Below, piece by piece: positions 47,226 through 55,706 of a stretch of 64,000 nucleotides of DNA (its first letter is position 1; each line of letters begins with the position of its first letter). Made by a program: the position numbers and the translations under genes. Under the pieces are notes generated by a model. The model was not told the DNA's origin. It searched no databases and saw only the letters and a program-made list of their open reading frames with translations. This DNA is from an uncultured Geobacter sp. (GTDB lineage Bacteria; Desulfobacterota; Desulfuromonadia; Geobacterales; Geobacteraceae), in contig CAIWTU010000083.1 in the NCBI GenBank assembly GCA_903915655.1, forward strand, positions 62,001 through 126,000. Reading direction: 5' to 3'.

Positions 47226-47241
47226 AGCAACATTTGTGCCA
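47226..47241 (-). promoter_or_regulatory. Sigma-54 promoter of the gvpA operon
   Basis: On the minus strand TGGCAC-AAATG-TTGCT, a full match to the RpoN consensus (GG and GC 10 bases apart). Start near 47215, leader ~65 bases to the gvpA ATG at 47149. No other -24/-12 element of this quality is seen in the locus. Confidence 0.88.
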
Positions 47242-47333
47242 ATCGTCAAATATATAGTTTAAAAGTCTAACTTACCGTATTTGCCGGATAATTACCGTTG
47301 GGAAAAAGTAGTCTAAAAATCCTCCGAAGGAGT

Positions 47334-47384
47334 TATGGAATCGTAACTATGGAATCCATTCCTAGTATGACAGGAAGGCATTCC
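47334..47384. promoter_or_regulatory. Likely activator-binding array (UAS) for the gvpA promoter
   Basis: GGAA-N4-TTCC palindromes at 47351-47362 and 47373-47384, centres 22 bp (two helix turns) apart, plus a TATGGAA half-site at 47334-47340. They sit about 130-165 bp upstream of the predicted start, right after the receiver gene stop. Same arms and 4-base spacer as the palindrome at 55487-55504. Confidence 0.7.
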
Positions 47385-47765
47385 CTACCCTGTAGCGTAG
47401 CGGGTAAGCACGGAGACAATCTCATCATGATCGAAGGGTTTGCCGACGAATGCTGTGATCAGCCCCGACTGGATGGCCCCCTCAATTGTCAGGTCATCCT
47501 GGTAGAAATAGCCGGAAACGATGACGATGGGGAGATGGGCTTCGGTTTTGCGGAGTTGTCGTGCCAATTCAAGACCGTCGATATCCGGGAGTTTGGCGTC
47601 GAGAAAGGCCATTCCGAATTTATTGCTCTCTGTCAGGGCAATTGCTTCTGTGGCGCTCAAAGCCTTCATGCTGACGAAACCCGCTTTGCTGATGATATTT
47701 TCAAGAATCCAGCACATCTCGGGCTCGTCATCCACAACGAGAATCGGGGCGTATTTTCCGTTCAT
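47385..47765 (-). CDS. Single-domain response regulator (CheY-like)
   Basis: A 126-residue receiver. Acidic pair 'VVDDEPEM' at 11-16, phospho-acceptor Asp56 in 'AFLDAKLPDIDG', and Lys in 'VGKPFD'. No output domain, so it passes phosphate or binds a partner. The ATG at 47765 overlaps the kinase stop by 4 bases; the longer open frame is the kinase's shadow. The activator sites begin right after its stop. Confidence 0.9.
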   Translation of the reverse strand: MNGKYAPILVVDDEPEMCWILENIISKAGFVSMKALSATEAIALTESNKFGMAFLDAKLPDIDGLELARQLRKTEAHLPIVIVSGYFYQDDLTIEGAIQSGLITAFVGKPFDHDEIVSVLTRYATG

Positions 47766-49264
47766 GATTCGTTCCCTGCAAAACAGATCGGTAATATTAT
47801 GGTAAAGGTGCTCCCCCGGTTTTCTACGCTTTCCACAGTGATGGTCCCCTGGTGTTGCCTTACGATAGAATAGCAGAGAGAGAGACCGAGCCCGGTACCT
47901 TTTCCCATAACGGAAGTCGTATAAAAAGGATCGAAGATTTTTCCGATTTCCCGGGAGGAGATGCCGCAACCGGTATCCGTAACATCAACCTGGACCTCGG
48001 AGCGGATCGTCTTAACTTCAATTCCGAGGCGACCACCGTTCGGCATGGCGTTGATGGCATTCAGGAAAAGATTCATGTAAACCTGTTGCAGCAGTGTGGC
48101 CACCCCTCTCACCATCACCGGTTCCTGAGGATAGGATGAATTGATTTCGATCTTGAGGATATTAGCATGATAGGTTACCAGTGTCAGGGTTTCCCTGATC
48201 AGGGAAACCAGATTAACCAGGGTGGTTCGGGTCGTTGTCGAAGGATGAGAATATTTCAGGAGATTCTCTATGATCAGCGAGGTCCGCTGGATCCCCTTGT
48301 GGATCTTTTCCGCGCACTCCTGGCGAAACTCCGGCGTGCCGTCCTCTTCCATAAGAAACTGGGCACTCGATGAGCAGACGGCCAGGGGATTTCTGATTTC
48401 GTGGGCGATGCCGCCCGCCATAACCCCGAGGGCGGCAAATTTCTGGGACTGATGCAGTTCTGTCTCAAATTTCCGTCTTTCGGTCAAGTCCCGGCCTACA
48501 GCGACAACACCCGCCGTCTGATTGAAGCTGTCCTTCATCGGAGAAAAGGCCCAGGAAACGGTAATGAATGTCCCGGTGCTTGTCCGCAAGGGGCATTCCT
48601 TCATCTGGGTATGTTTGCTGGTATCGATGTGGGACAGAATGTCCTGGATCTCCTTGCGGTCCTCATCAAGACAGAAGTCGGTAAAGAGGCGTTCCCGCAC
48701 CAAAGCCGCGGTATAACCGGAGAGTCTCTCCGCCGACGAGTTCCAGGTCAGGATAACACCGTTTCTGTCCATAGAGAGAATAAGGTCGCTTGCGCTCTCG
48801 ACGATACTCGCCAGGTGCCGCTCCACCCGCTGGACCTCTCTGCTCAGACGCACCTGCTCCGTCACATCGTCCATAAGGAGGACCGCCCCTTCCACCCGGC
48901 CCAGCCAGGTAAAGGGGAGTATGCTGTAGTAATAGATGCGGATAGGCACCCCGGGAGCACGGTATGTCATCCGCTCCCCCTTGGACGGTTGATTTTTTTC
49001 GATAACCTGGAGGATCCGCTTGGTAATATCCATCTGGTCGAGGATGATGGAAGGGAATACCTCTTCCAACCGGTAGCCTACAGTATTCGCGAGAGTCCGT
49101 TGTCCCTTTTCGAGAAAATTGCGATTCGCCGAGACGATCCGCATGCTTTGGTCGATCAGGAGGACGGACGATGGGATAGCATCCAGTAGCATGGCATAAA
49201 GCCGCTCGTATCTTCCTGAAAGCTCATCTCCTGAAGCAATCGATGTTTTGTATTCCATTGTCAA
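47762..49264 (-). CDS. PAS-domain sensor histidine kinase in the gas-vesicle locus
   Basis: A 500-residue soluble kinase: no membrane span. Two PAS domains (~20-135, ~148-265), then HisKA with phospho-His288 in 'GGIAHEIRNPLAV' and an HATPase domain with 'NLFLNAINAM', 'DTGCGIS' and 'GKGTGLGLSLCYSIV'. PAS domains may bind haem, flavin or another ligand, so it senses a cytoplasmic signal. Pairs with the receiver gene by a 4-base overlap. Confidence 0.92.
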   Translation of the reverse strand: MTMEYKTSIASGDELSGRYERLYAMLLDAIPSSVLLIDQSMRIVSANRNFLEKGQRTLANTVGYRLEEVFPSIILDQMDITKRILQVIEKNQPSKGERMTYRAPGVPIRIYYYSILPFTWLGRVEGAVLLMDDVTEQVRLSREVQRVERHLASIVESASDLILSMDRNGVILTWNSSAERLSGYTAALVRERLFTDFCLDEDRKEIQDILSHIDTSKHTQMKECPLRTSTGTFITVSWAFSPMKDSFNQTAGVVAVGRDLTERRKFETELHQSQKFAALGVMAGGIAHEIRNPLAVCSSSAQFLMEEDGTPEFRQECAEKIHKGIQRTSLIIENLLKYSHPSTTTRTTLVNLVSLIRETLTLVTYHANILKIEINSSYPQEPVMVRGVATLLQQVYMNLFLNAINAMPNGGRLGIEVKTIRSEVQVDVTDTGCGISSREIGKIFDPFYTTSVMGKGTGLGLSLCYSIVRQHQGTITVESVENRGSTFTIILPICFAGNES

Positions 49265-49344
49265 CCTCTCATTTCATTGAAAAGATGATCTCCCCTTCGG
49301 AGGGTGAGGTCCGGGTCAGGGGTGAACCGGTAATCGGTTCTCCC

Positions 49345-50067
49345 TTATTTACTGGTATCTGTTATGACAAAATTATACGGGGGCCAGGGTCCGCTCAGGA
49401 TGACCTCGTCGTTCTCCTTCGCGATTATATCTTCGAAATTTTTACGGAAGCGGCAGATGGCACTCTCTGGTGCAAGAAAGTAGAGAGACAAAATGACTGC
49501 GCCGTTTTTTGTGTCCGTTTCTGTCCGGTGTCTGGCGTAAAGGCCTGTAAAGGCCTGCATATAACGATCTATATACGCCTGTCTATCCTGAAAGGTCTCC
49601 TCCTCTCTCTGGTAATGGAGCTTCCGGAGAGCAAGATAGGCACGGCCGTTGACTGCCAATTTTTCATCAGGGATGCCAGTCGCTTCCGGGGAGATATTTT
49701 CGCATTCCCTTTCGGGTAGAAAGATCCGGATCCCCATTTCGACATGGCCGTCCAGTTCCGCAAGCAGAGTCTCATACTGACGGTATCTCGCCCTCAACAG
49801 GTCCCGAATCGCCGGGATCCCGTCCAGAAAAGAGCCGTATCTCATCGGAACAACCGCTTGGCTGCGATGGAGCGCCTCCACAACCTCGGCATAGGCAAGC
49901 AGTTCGGCAACCGGCGGCGCCCCCTCTTCGGCTTCCAACTCCGATACAGCGGCGCAGAGGCCATGAGCCTCGACAAAGCAGACCGGCTTGCCTTTAAAAC
50001 CGGTTAAATTCCTGTCTATTTCAGGATGCGGAGGGTCTTTAACAATGCCGTATATCAGATAAGCCAT
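49345..50067 (-). CDS. Gas vesicle protein GvpF/GvpL (copy 2)
   Basis: A 240-residue GvpF/L protein: 'YLIYGIVKD' start, 'VVPMRYGSFLDG' in the N domain and 'LSGPWPPYNFV' near the end. It is the closest of the three to the classic 'GPWPPYNFV' motif. It follows copy 3 by 52 bases and lies upstream of the kinase. Confidence 0.9.
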   Translation of the reverse strand: MAYLIYGIVKDPPHPEIDRNLTGFKGKPVCFVEAHGLCAAVSELEAEEGAPPVAELLAYAEVVEALHRSQAVVPMRYGSFLDGIPAIRDLLRARYRQYETLLAELDGHVEMGIRIFLPERECENISPEATGIPDEKLAVNGRAYLALRKLHYQREEETFQDRQAYIDRYMQAFTGLYARHRTETDTKNGAVILSLYFLAPESAICRFRKNFEDIIAKENDEVILSGPWPPYNFVITDTSK

Positions 50068-50119
50068 AATCCCCTCAACCCGCGCAGAAAGCGCAGAAAA
50101 CAGCTTCTACCTTATTAAC

Positions 50120-50908
50120 TTACTGAAGCGCCGGGACGAAGTGGTAGGGGGGCCAGGGACCGTGAAGCTCGATTTGAAGCCCCTCGGATTCGTGACTTCG
50201 GTTCCATTCATCGATAATTTGCTCCAGGATGGCAACGGCCCCGTCTGGAACGAGGAGGGCAGTGTGAAAAAAGAGCTCTTCGTCCCTCCCCGTGACCTCC
50301 CGTGACTGGAGACGACATTTACTTAACCCCACCGACGTCTCCTTAGCCAACGCTTCGATATCTTCCCCAATTCCATTCAGCCAGGAGGTCATCGCCTTAT
50401 CGACCGTCCCCTTTATTTTCTGCTCCAGAAGATAACGTCTCCCTGGAGGGAGTCCTTCCAACTGTTCCTGTTCCGCTTCCATACGCTCTGCAGTAATCCT
50501 CGCCCGGGCCTGGAGTAGGTCGGCATACCCCTTGAGGGTCCATTCCTTCTTACCCTCAGTATCCTGAAAAAACTTCTTCAAGACCTCCTGATTCTGCCAG
50601 AGTGGTTCCGCCGCAGCCAGCGAGGAGAATACCGTGCCAAACCGGACGGGGAGGACGGGGCCCTGCTCCATGGCGGCCATGACGACCTCTTCGTGTCGCA
50701 GCGCCCTGGGGGCCACCCACGCCAGATTTTCCAGTTTCTCACAGGCAGAGGGGCTGGAAAAGTCGTCAAGATCGACCTCGGCCAGGACGGCGGCGACCTC
50801 CCCGACGACCTCGACAAAAAGGGGATGTTCCCCGTCAATCCCGTTCCCGGAGAGCTCCGGAAGGGGGTCGGCCGGGGTCAGACAAAAAAGATAGATCCCC
50901 GGGTTCAT
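50120..50908 (-). CDS. Gas vesicle protein GvpF/GvpL (copy 3)
   Basis: A 262-residue GvpF/L protein with 'YLFCLTPA', 'VLPVRFGTVFSS' and 'LHGPWPPYHFVP'. Its ATG overlaps the stop of the CDC48-type gene by 4 bases, so the two are co-translated; direct contact between them is plausible. Confidence 0.9.
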   Translation of the reverse strand: MNPGIYLFCLTPADPLPELSGNGIDGEHPLFVEVVGEVAAVLAEVDLDDFSSPSACEKLENLAWVAPRALRHEEVVMAAMEQGPVLPVRFGTVFSSLAAAEPLWQNQEVLKKFFQDTEGKKEWTLKGYADLLQARARITAERMEAEQEQLEGLPPGRRYLLEQKIKGTVDKAMTSWLNGIGEDIEALAKETSVGLSKCRLQSREVTGRDEELFFHTALLVPDGAVAILEQIIDEWNRSHESEGLQIELHGPWPPYHFVPALQ

Positions 50909-53040
50909 ACCATTCCCCTGCGCACTTCCTCTATGGCCTCTTCGATATCCTGAAGCCGGATAAGGATGACCGGTTCTCCCTCCCCAGCATTTTCCAGGGT
51001 CGCAACCGCACGGCGCACGGCGGTCATGGCAGCCTTGCGTACAACGGCTGCGATGTCGGCCCCGCTGAAGCCTTCTGTTTTCCGGGCCAAAGCGGCAACT
51101 TGTATCTTTTTGGCCAGCGGTTTCTGACGGAGATGTACGGCAAAGATCGCCTCCCTGTCATTCTCGTCAGGCATTTTCATTTCGACGATGTCGTCGAAGC
51201 GCCCCGGTCTGACGACCGCAGCGTCGAGCATATCCAGTCGGTTGGTCGCCCCAAGGACGAGAACCCCCCGGAGTTCGTCGATCCCGTCAAACTCTGCCAG
51301 GAACTGGCTCAAGATCCGCTCCGAGACATGAGAATCCGACGACCCTGCACTCCTGGTCGGCACAAGGGCATCGATCTCATCGAAGAATATGATGCAGGGG
51401 GCAGCCTGTCTCGCCTTGTGAAATATTTCCCTCACCCCTTTTTCCGACTCCCCGACCCATTTGGACATCAGGGCCGGTCCCTTGACAGAGATGAAATTCA
51501 CCCGGCTTTCCGTAGCAATAGCCTTGGCCATCATGGTTTTACCGCACCCCGGTGGTCCAACAAGCAGAATACCCTTTGGCGGCGTTACACCCCCTTTTTC
51601 AAAAAGGTGGGGATACTTCAGTGGCCACTCTACGGCCTCTATCAGGCGCTCCTTCAGTGAACCAAGACCACCCACATCCTCCCAGTGGACATTAGGGGAT
51701 TCAACGAAGACTTCCCGGATAGCCGAGGGTTCAATCTCACGCAGGGCCGTCAGGAAATCATCCATCCGGACCTCGAGCTTCGCAAGGGTTTCGTAGGGAA
51801 TCCCGGTCTGACCGAAATCGATATCCCCCATGATCTGGCGGAGGCAACTCATAGCCGCCTCACGGCAGAGGGCCTCCAGATCCGCCCCGACGAAACCGTG
51901 GGTGATTTCGGCCAGGTGTTCCATCTGTACATCGCTGGCGAGAGGCATCCCCCGGCTGTGGATCTCAAGTATCTCGAGACGGCCGCACCGATCCGGGATC
52001 GGAATAACGATTTCCCGGTCAAAACGGCCCGGACGCCGCAGAGCCGGGTCGAGTGCGTTAGGGATGTTGGTTGCAGCGATGACGATCAGATTCTGCCTTT
52101 TGTTCAGGCCGTCCATAAGGGCAAGAAGCTGGGCCACAACCCGCTTTTCAACATCTCCGACAACGTTTTCCCGGCGGGGCGCAATGGCGTCAATCTCGTC
52201 AAGAAAGAGGATACTCGGTCCCTTCCGGGACGCCTCTTCGAAGATCTTCCGCAGATGGGCCTCGCTTTCGCCGTAGAACTTGTGGATGATCTCCGGCCCG
52301 CTGACGGAAAAGAAATTGGCCTCCGTCTCGTGGGCAATGGCACGCGCAATGAGGGTCTTCCCGCACCCAGGGGGGCCATAGAGGAGAACCCCCTTTGGGG
52401 CATCGATCCCGAGACGCTCAAAAACCTCCGGATAGCGAAGAGGGAGTTCGATCATCTCCCGGATGCGCTGGAGCTGGGATTTCAAACCACCAATATCTTC
52501 ATAGGCAAGGGTGCGACCGCCCCCTTCTTCTCCCTGAGACTTGCCAATGACGAGGATAGTGGTCGGATTGATGATAACCGGACCCTTGGGGGTCACAGAT
52601 TCTACCTTGAAAAAGGCGGCACGACTGCCAAAGAGGGCCGCCTGGATCTTGGCCCCCTCCATAACCGGAAGGCCGTCCAACAGGCTCCCGATGTACTGAA
52701 GATCCCGCTCCGACGGGGTGACGTTGGTCGGGGTCAGGACAATCCGTTCAGCCGCACGACACTTCATTTTGCTGATTTTAACCGTTTCGTCGAGGCCAAC
52801 GCCGGCGTTCTCGCGGGTCAGGCCGTCCAACTGGACCCGGGACTGGCCGCGGATCTCTTTATAGGCCGGCATCACCTTGCAGATGGCCTTACGCTTTCCC
52901 TCCACTTCCACCGTATCGCCGATCTCCGCCTGGAGTCGTTCGATATCTTCCGGCCCCATCCGGACAAGGGCGCGTCCGACATCCTTGGTCAATGCTTCCG
53001 TTACTTTCAGCTTGACAAACGGTCTTTCGGTCTCTTTCAT
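50905..53040 (-). CDS. CDC48/VAT-type double AAA ATPase
   Basis: A 711-residue protein. An N domain of the CDC48 kind (~8-165; 'DIERLQAEIGDTVEVEGKRK') precedes two full AAA modules. Walker A is GPPGCGKT at 222-229 and near 494-501; Walker B is 'LFLDEIDAIAP' and 'IFFDEIDALVP'; arginine fingers are in 'RRPGRFD' and 'VRPGRFD'. CDC48 proteins unfold or extract proteins. They are common in archaea and eukaryotes and rare in bacteria. Here it likely remodels gas-vesicle proteins. Confidence 0.92.
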   Translation of the reverse strand: MKETERPFVKLKVTEALTKDVGRALVRMGPEDIERLQAEIGDTVEVEGKRKAICKVMPAYKEIRGQSRVQLDGLTRENAGVGLDETVKISKMKCRAAERIVLTPTNVTPSERDLQYIGSLLDGLPVMEGAKIQAALFGSRAAFFKVESVTPKGPVIINPTTILVIGKSQGEEGGGRTLAYEDIGGLKSQLQRIREMIELPLRYPEVFERLGIDAPKGVLLYGPPGCGKTLIARAIAHETEANFFSVSGPEIIHKFYGESEAHLRKIFEEASRKGPSILFLDEIDAIAPRRENVVGDVEKRVVAQLLALMDGLNKRQNLIVIAATNIPNALDPALRRPGRFDREIVIPIPDRCGRLEILEIHSRGMPLASDVQMEHLAEITHGFVGADLEALCREAAMSCLRQIMGDIDFGQTGIPYETLAKLEVRMDDFLTALREIEPSAIREVFVESPNVHWEDVGGLGSLKERLIEAVEWPLKYPHLFEKGGVTPPKGILLVGPPGCGKTMMAKAIATESRVNFISVKGPALMSKWVGESEKGVREIFHKARQAAPCIIFFDEIDALVPTRSAGSSDSHVSERILSQFLAEFDGIDELRGVLVLGATNRLDMLDAAVVRPGRFDDIVEMKMPDENDREAIFAVHLRQKPLAKKIQVAALARKTEGFSGADIAAVVRKAAMTAVRRAVATLENAGEGEPVILIRLQDIEEAIEEVRRGMV

Positions 53041-53222
53041 AGTCCCTCACCTATCCTGTCTGACTGCCAGCAAAATGCTGGAGGAAACCTTTCTCGTCAT
53101 TGCTGTCTTGAGCCATAATCCGGGGTTCAAAACGCTAAATTCCCACCTCCTGATGAAGCCGGATGAGGCATGCAAATACAAATATGGATCGCTGGATGCC
53201 GATCAGACACCATTCCCACAAT
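53041..53222 (-). other. Gap between gvpH and the CDC48-type gene
   Basis: 182 bases. A near-match to the palindrome (GGAA-N4-TTCT, 53083-53094) is present but could be chance. A TGGC-like pair at ~53110 has 9-base spacing, so it is not a valid -24/-12 promoter. Confidence 0.35.
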
Positions 53223-53912
53223 TTATCCTGACTTCTCGCAGCGTATGGTCACGATACCGTTGTTGCAGGTAACCGTTATTTTTTCCCTTATAAGCGCGTG
53301 ACTCAGAAGTATCTCCTTCCGATATTTCTTTTCCCCCTTTTCGGCGGATATCGTCAGGACGTCGTCCCGGACTTCGAGACTGATATCATCCGGCCCTACG
53401 CCCGGCATTTCCGCAATCAGGGTGGTGGCTACAGCATCCTCAAAGAGATCGATAAGCGGTTCGTGGATCTCCTGCACCACCACCGCGCCGGTTTTCTTGT
53501 CCTTGCGGATATTGCCGAACGGCTCTACCTTGATCCGGTCATCCTTCCCCCCAAGGGCTGTTTTAAAGGTAAAACCATAGACCCCCTTGACACCCCCTTC
53601 TTTGGAGGGGAAGGTAAACTCCCCCTTCTCGGAAACGTTCTCCCCTTTTTCCGAGATCTCGTTGAGTTTTTCGGCGATGTCGGTCAGACCGCTGAGGATG
53701 CGGCTGAACCTGCTCTCGCCCCCCCCTTTTTCTCCGGCAGAGCCTTCTGCGTCCACCCGATCCTCTTTTGCCCCCTGGCGCTTGGAAAGGCGTTCCCCCG
53801 CTTCGGCCAGACTACCAAGGTTGTTAATGAACCCTGACAAACCACTGAAAATTCCGCCCACTACGTCGCCCCGGTCGGAGTCCGTTTTCTTCTTATCTGA
53901 TTTGCGTTTCAT
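53223..53912 (-). CDS. gvpH: Gas vesicle protein GvpH (Hsp20-like)
   Basis: A 229-residue protein. The first ~130 residues are charged and Gly/Ser-rich, with a short hydrophobic-Gly stretch ('GGIFSGLSGFINNLGSLAE'). The C-terminal part (~145-225) is an alpha-crystallin-like domain ('EMPGVGPDDISLEVRDDVLTIS'). This layout is that of bacterial GvpH. Small heat-shock type holding of GvpA is the likely role. The ATG at 53912 lies inside the 3' end of the NtrC-type gene (20-base overlap). Confidence 0.88.
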   Translation of the reverse strand: MKRKSDKKKTDSDRGDVVGGIFSGLSGFINNLGSLAEAGERLSKRQGAKEDRVDAEGSAGEKGGGESRFSRILSGLTDIAEKLNEISEKGENVSEKGEFTFPSKEGGVKGVYGFTFKTALGGKDDRIKVEPFGNIRKDKKTGAVVVQEIHEPLIDLFEDAVATTLIAEMPGVGPDDISLEVRDDVLTISAEKGEKKYRKEILLSHALIREKITVTCNNGIVTIRCEKSG

Positions 53913-55323
53913 CGTCACTCTCCCCTCCGATTTGCTCAATGCCGAATTTTTTTGCCTTTGTGTGCATGGTCTTGTAATCAACCCGCAACAACCTGGCAGC
54001 CCGTGCCTTATTGCCGCCGGTAAATTTGAGCACCTGGGAGAGAACTTCCTTTTCCACGGCAAGGACGGACTGCTGGACAATTTCACCTAATGATGCGTTC
54101 TCCCAGGGCATTAGCACAACCTTTGAGGAAAAGGCGAGTCTAGGCGTGGAGGCCGGTTTGATGCTGAGATCCTCTGCCATGATTGTCTCACCGGCCGCCA
54201 GGGCCGCCCGCCGAATGACCGAACGGAGCTGGCGGACATTTCCCGGCCAGTTGTATGAAACCAACAGTTCCATCGCCTCGGCGGTAAAGGAGGTGATCAT
54301 TTTTTTCAGTTCTACGTTGGCCAGATCAAGAAAACGCTTGGCCAGGTAAGGAATATCTTCTTTTCGATCCCTAAGCGCCGGAACATGGATAGTAAATTCA
54401 CTCAGGCGGTAATAGAAATCCTTTCTGAAGGTGCCGCTCGCTGCCATTTCTTCAAGGTCCTCGTTGGTCGCCACAATGAGGCGAATATCGACCGGCACCG
54501 GTTTGGTCCCACCAACCCTGTTAAGCTGCCGGTCCTGAAGCACCCGGAGAAACTTCGCCTGGGAACCGATGGGCATATTCCCTATCTCGTCCATAAACAG
54601 GGTGCCACCGTGCGCCAGCTCGAATTTGCCTATTTTCAGCCGATCCGCCCCCGTGAAGGATCCTTTCTCGTGGCCAAAAAGTTCGCTCTCCAGAAGATTC
54701 TCAGGGATGGCGCCGCAATCCACCGCCATGAAAGGCGCCGCCACCCTGCCGCTGTCTCCATGGATTGCCCTCGCGACAAGTTCTTTTCCCGAACCCGTTT
54801 CGCCTGTAATGATCACTGAAAAATCCGATTTAGCCACCCGGTGAATATCGGCGGCGAGGCGGTTGATCTCGTCGCTCGGCCCCATGCTCTCGATGAGGCT
54901 GAAGTTTCCATGATATTGATCAGCCATTTTTTTCAATCTTTTATTCAATTGGCCTTCCGCCAGGGCCCTACGGGCAATCCAGAGAACCTCGTTATTGTCG
55001 AACGGCTTGGCAACGTAATCATAGGCCCCACCTTTCATGACCTCGACGGCCTGGCGAATATCGGTGTACGCCGTGATGAGTACTACCGGCAGACCGTCAT
55101 CTATATCCTTTATTTTTTTGAGGACTTCTATGCCGCTGAGACCCGGCATGCGGACATCCAGAAGGACAAGATCCGGGTTCTCCTGGGAGATCTGTCGCAT
55201 CGCCTGAAGACCGTCCGGTGCGGTGACAACCCGAAATCCCTCTTTTACCAGAAGTCGCGTCAAAATCTTCCTGATTTCCTCTTCATCATCAACTACCAGA
55301 ACACATGCCGTTGGATCAGACAT
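53893..55323 (-). CDS. NtrC-family sigma-54 activator in the gas-vesicle locus
   Basis: A 476-residue response regulator: receiver (1-120, phospho-acceptor Asp56), AAA+ domain (Walker A GETGSGKE ~174-181; sigma-54 contact loop GSFTGA at 221-226, one change from the usual GAFTGA), and a Fis-type HTH at the end ('GGNKARAARLLRVDYKTMHTK'). It should turn on RpoN promoters when phosphorylated. The palindrome upstream of its gene matches the array before gvpA, so both may be its targets. Overlaps gvpH. Confidence 0.95.
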   Translation of the reverse strand: MSDPTACVLVVDDEEEIRKILTRLLVKEGFRVVTAPDGLQAMRQISQENPDLVLLDVRMPGLSGIEVLKKIKDIDDGLPVVLITAYTDIRQAVEVMKGGAYDYVAKPFDNNEVLWIARRALAEGQLNKRLKKMADQYHGNFSLIESMGPSDEINRLAADIHRVAKSDFSVIITGETGSGKELVARAIHGDSGRVAAPFMAVDCGAIPENLLESELFGHEKGSFTGADRLKIGKFELAHGGTLFMDEIGNMPIGSQAKFLRVLQDRQLNRVGGTKPVPVDIRLIVATNEDLEEMAASGTFRKDFYYRLSEFTIHVPALRDRKEDIPYLAKRFLDLANVELKKMITSFTAEAMELLVSYNWPGNVRQLRSVIRRAALAAGETIMAEDLSIKPASTPRLAFSSKVVLMPWENASLGEIVQQSVLAVEKEVLSQVLKFTGGNKARAARLLRVDYKTMHTKAKKFGIEQIGGESDDETQIR

Positions 55324-55706
55324 ATACTTTTTTCCCCTTATAATAAGGACGTTTCATCGGAGTAATGCCCCCGGATATCTGCCGGCAGAAAGCGTACACT
55401 GGCGTACGGATACGAATGGCTCTGCGCGATTGGAACGTACGGGAGAGTTCGTGAGCCGTGACACTTTTCCACCGAAGGAGACAAAATATGGAATTACTTC
55501 CATAGAATCATTTCCCTATCTATAAGGAACCCGGATCGATCGGCCCGCGCAATTTCCTATCGAACAGCAGAGGCATCGCGACACTGTCAGGGGTGATGAC
55601 CCGTTACACGCAACTCTACCACCTGCTTGTCTGCATTAACCATACCCTGGAGAAAATAAGGCTGCGCTGGGGAACCGGCAGGCGGTCCTGCGAAGTGACC
55701 CCGGCG
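55324..55706 (-). other. 383-base regulatory gap before the NtrC-type gene
   Basis: No gene. Holds the 18-bp palindrome at 55487-55504 and a weaker AGAA-N4-TTCC at 55504-55515. Near the gene a TATTAT/TATAAG stretch could be a -10. I see no -24/-12 pair with correct spacing, so this gene is probably read by sigma-70. Confidence 0.5.
55487..55515. promoter_or_regulatory. Palindromic operator upstream of the NtrC-type gene
   Basis: TATGGAATTACTTCCATA is a perfect 18-bp palindrome of the form TATGGAA-N4-TTCCATA. A second, weaker AGAA-N4-TTCC overlaps its edge 14 bp on. Same core as the gvpA array. Probably autoregulation. Confidence 0.65.

Noticed and set aside
53105-53125. TGGC...GC pair as a second gvp sigma-54 promoter
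   Set aside because: Spacing between GG and GC is 9, not 10, and the rest of the consensus is missing.
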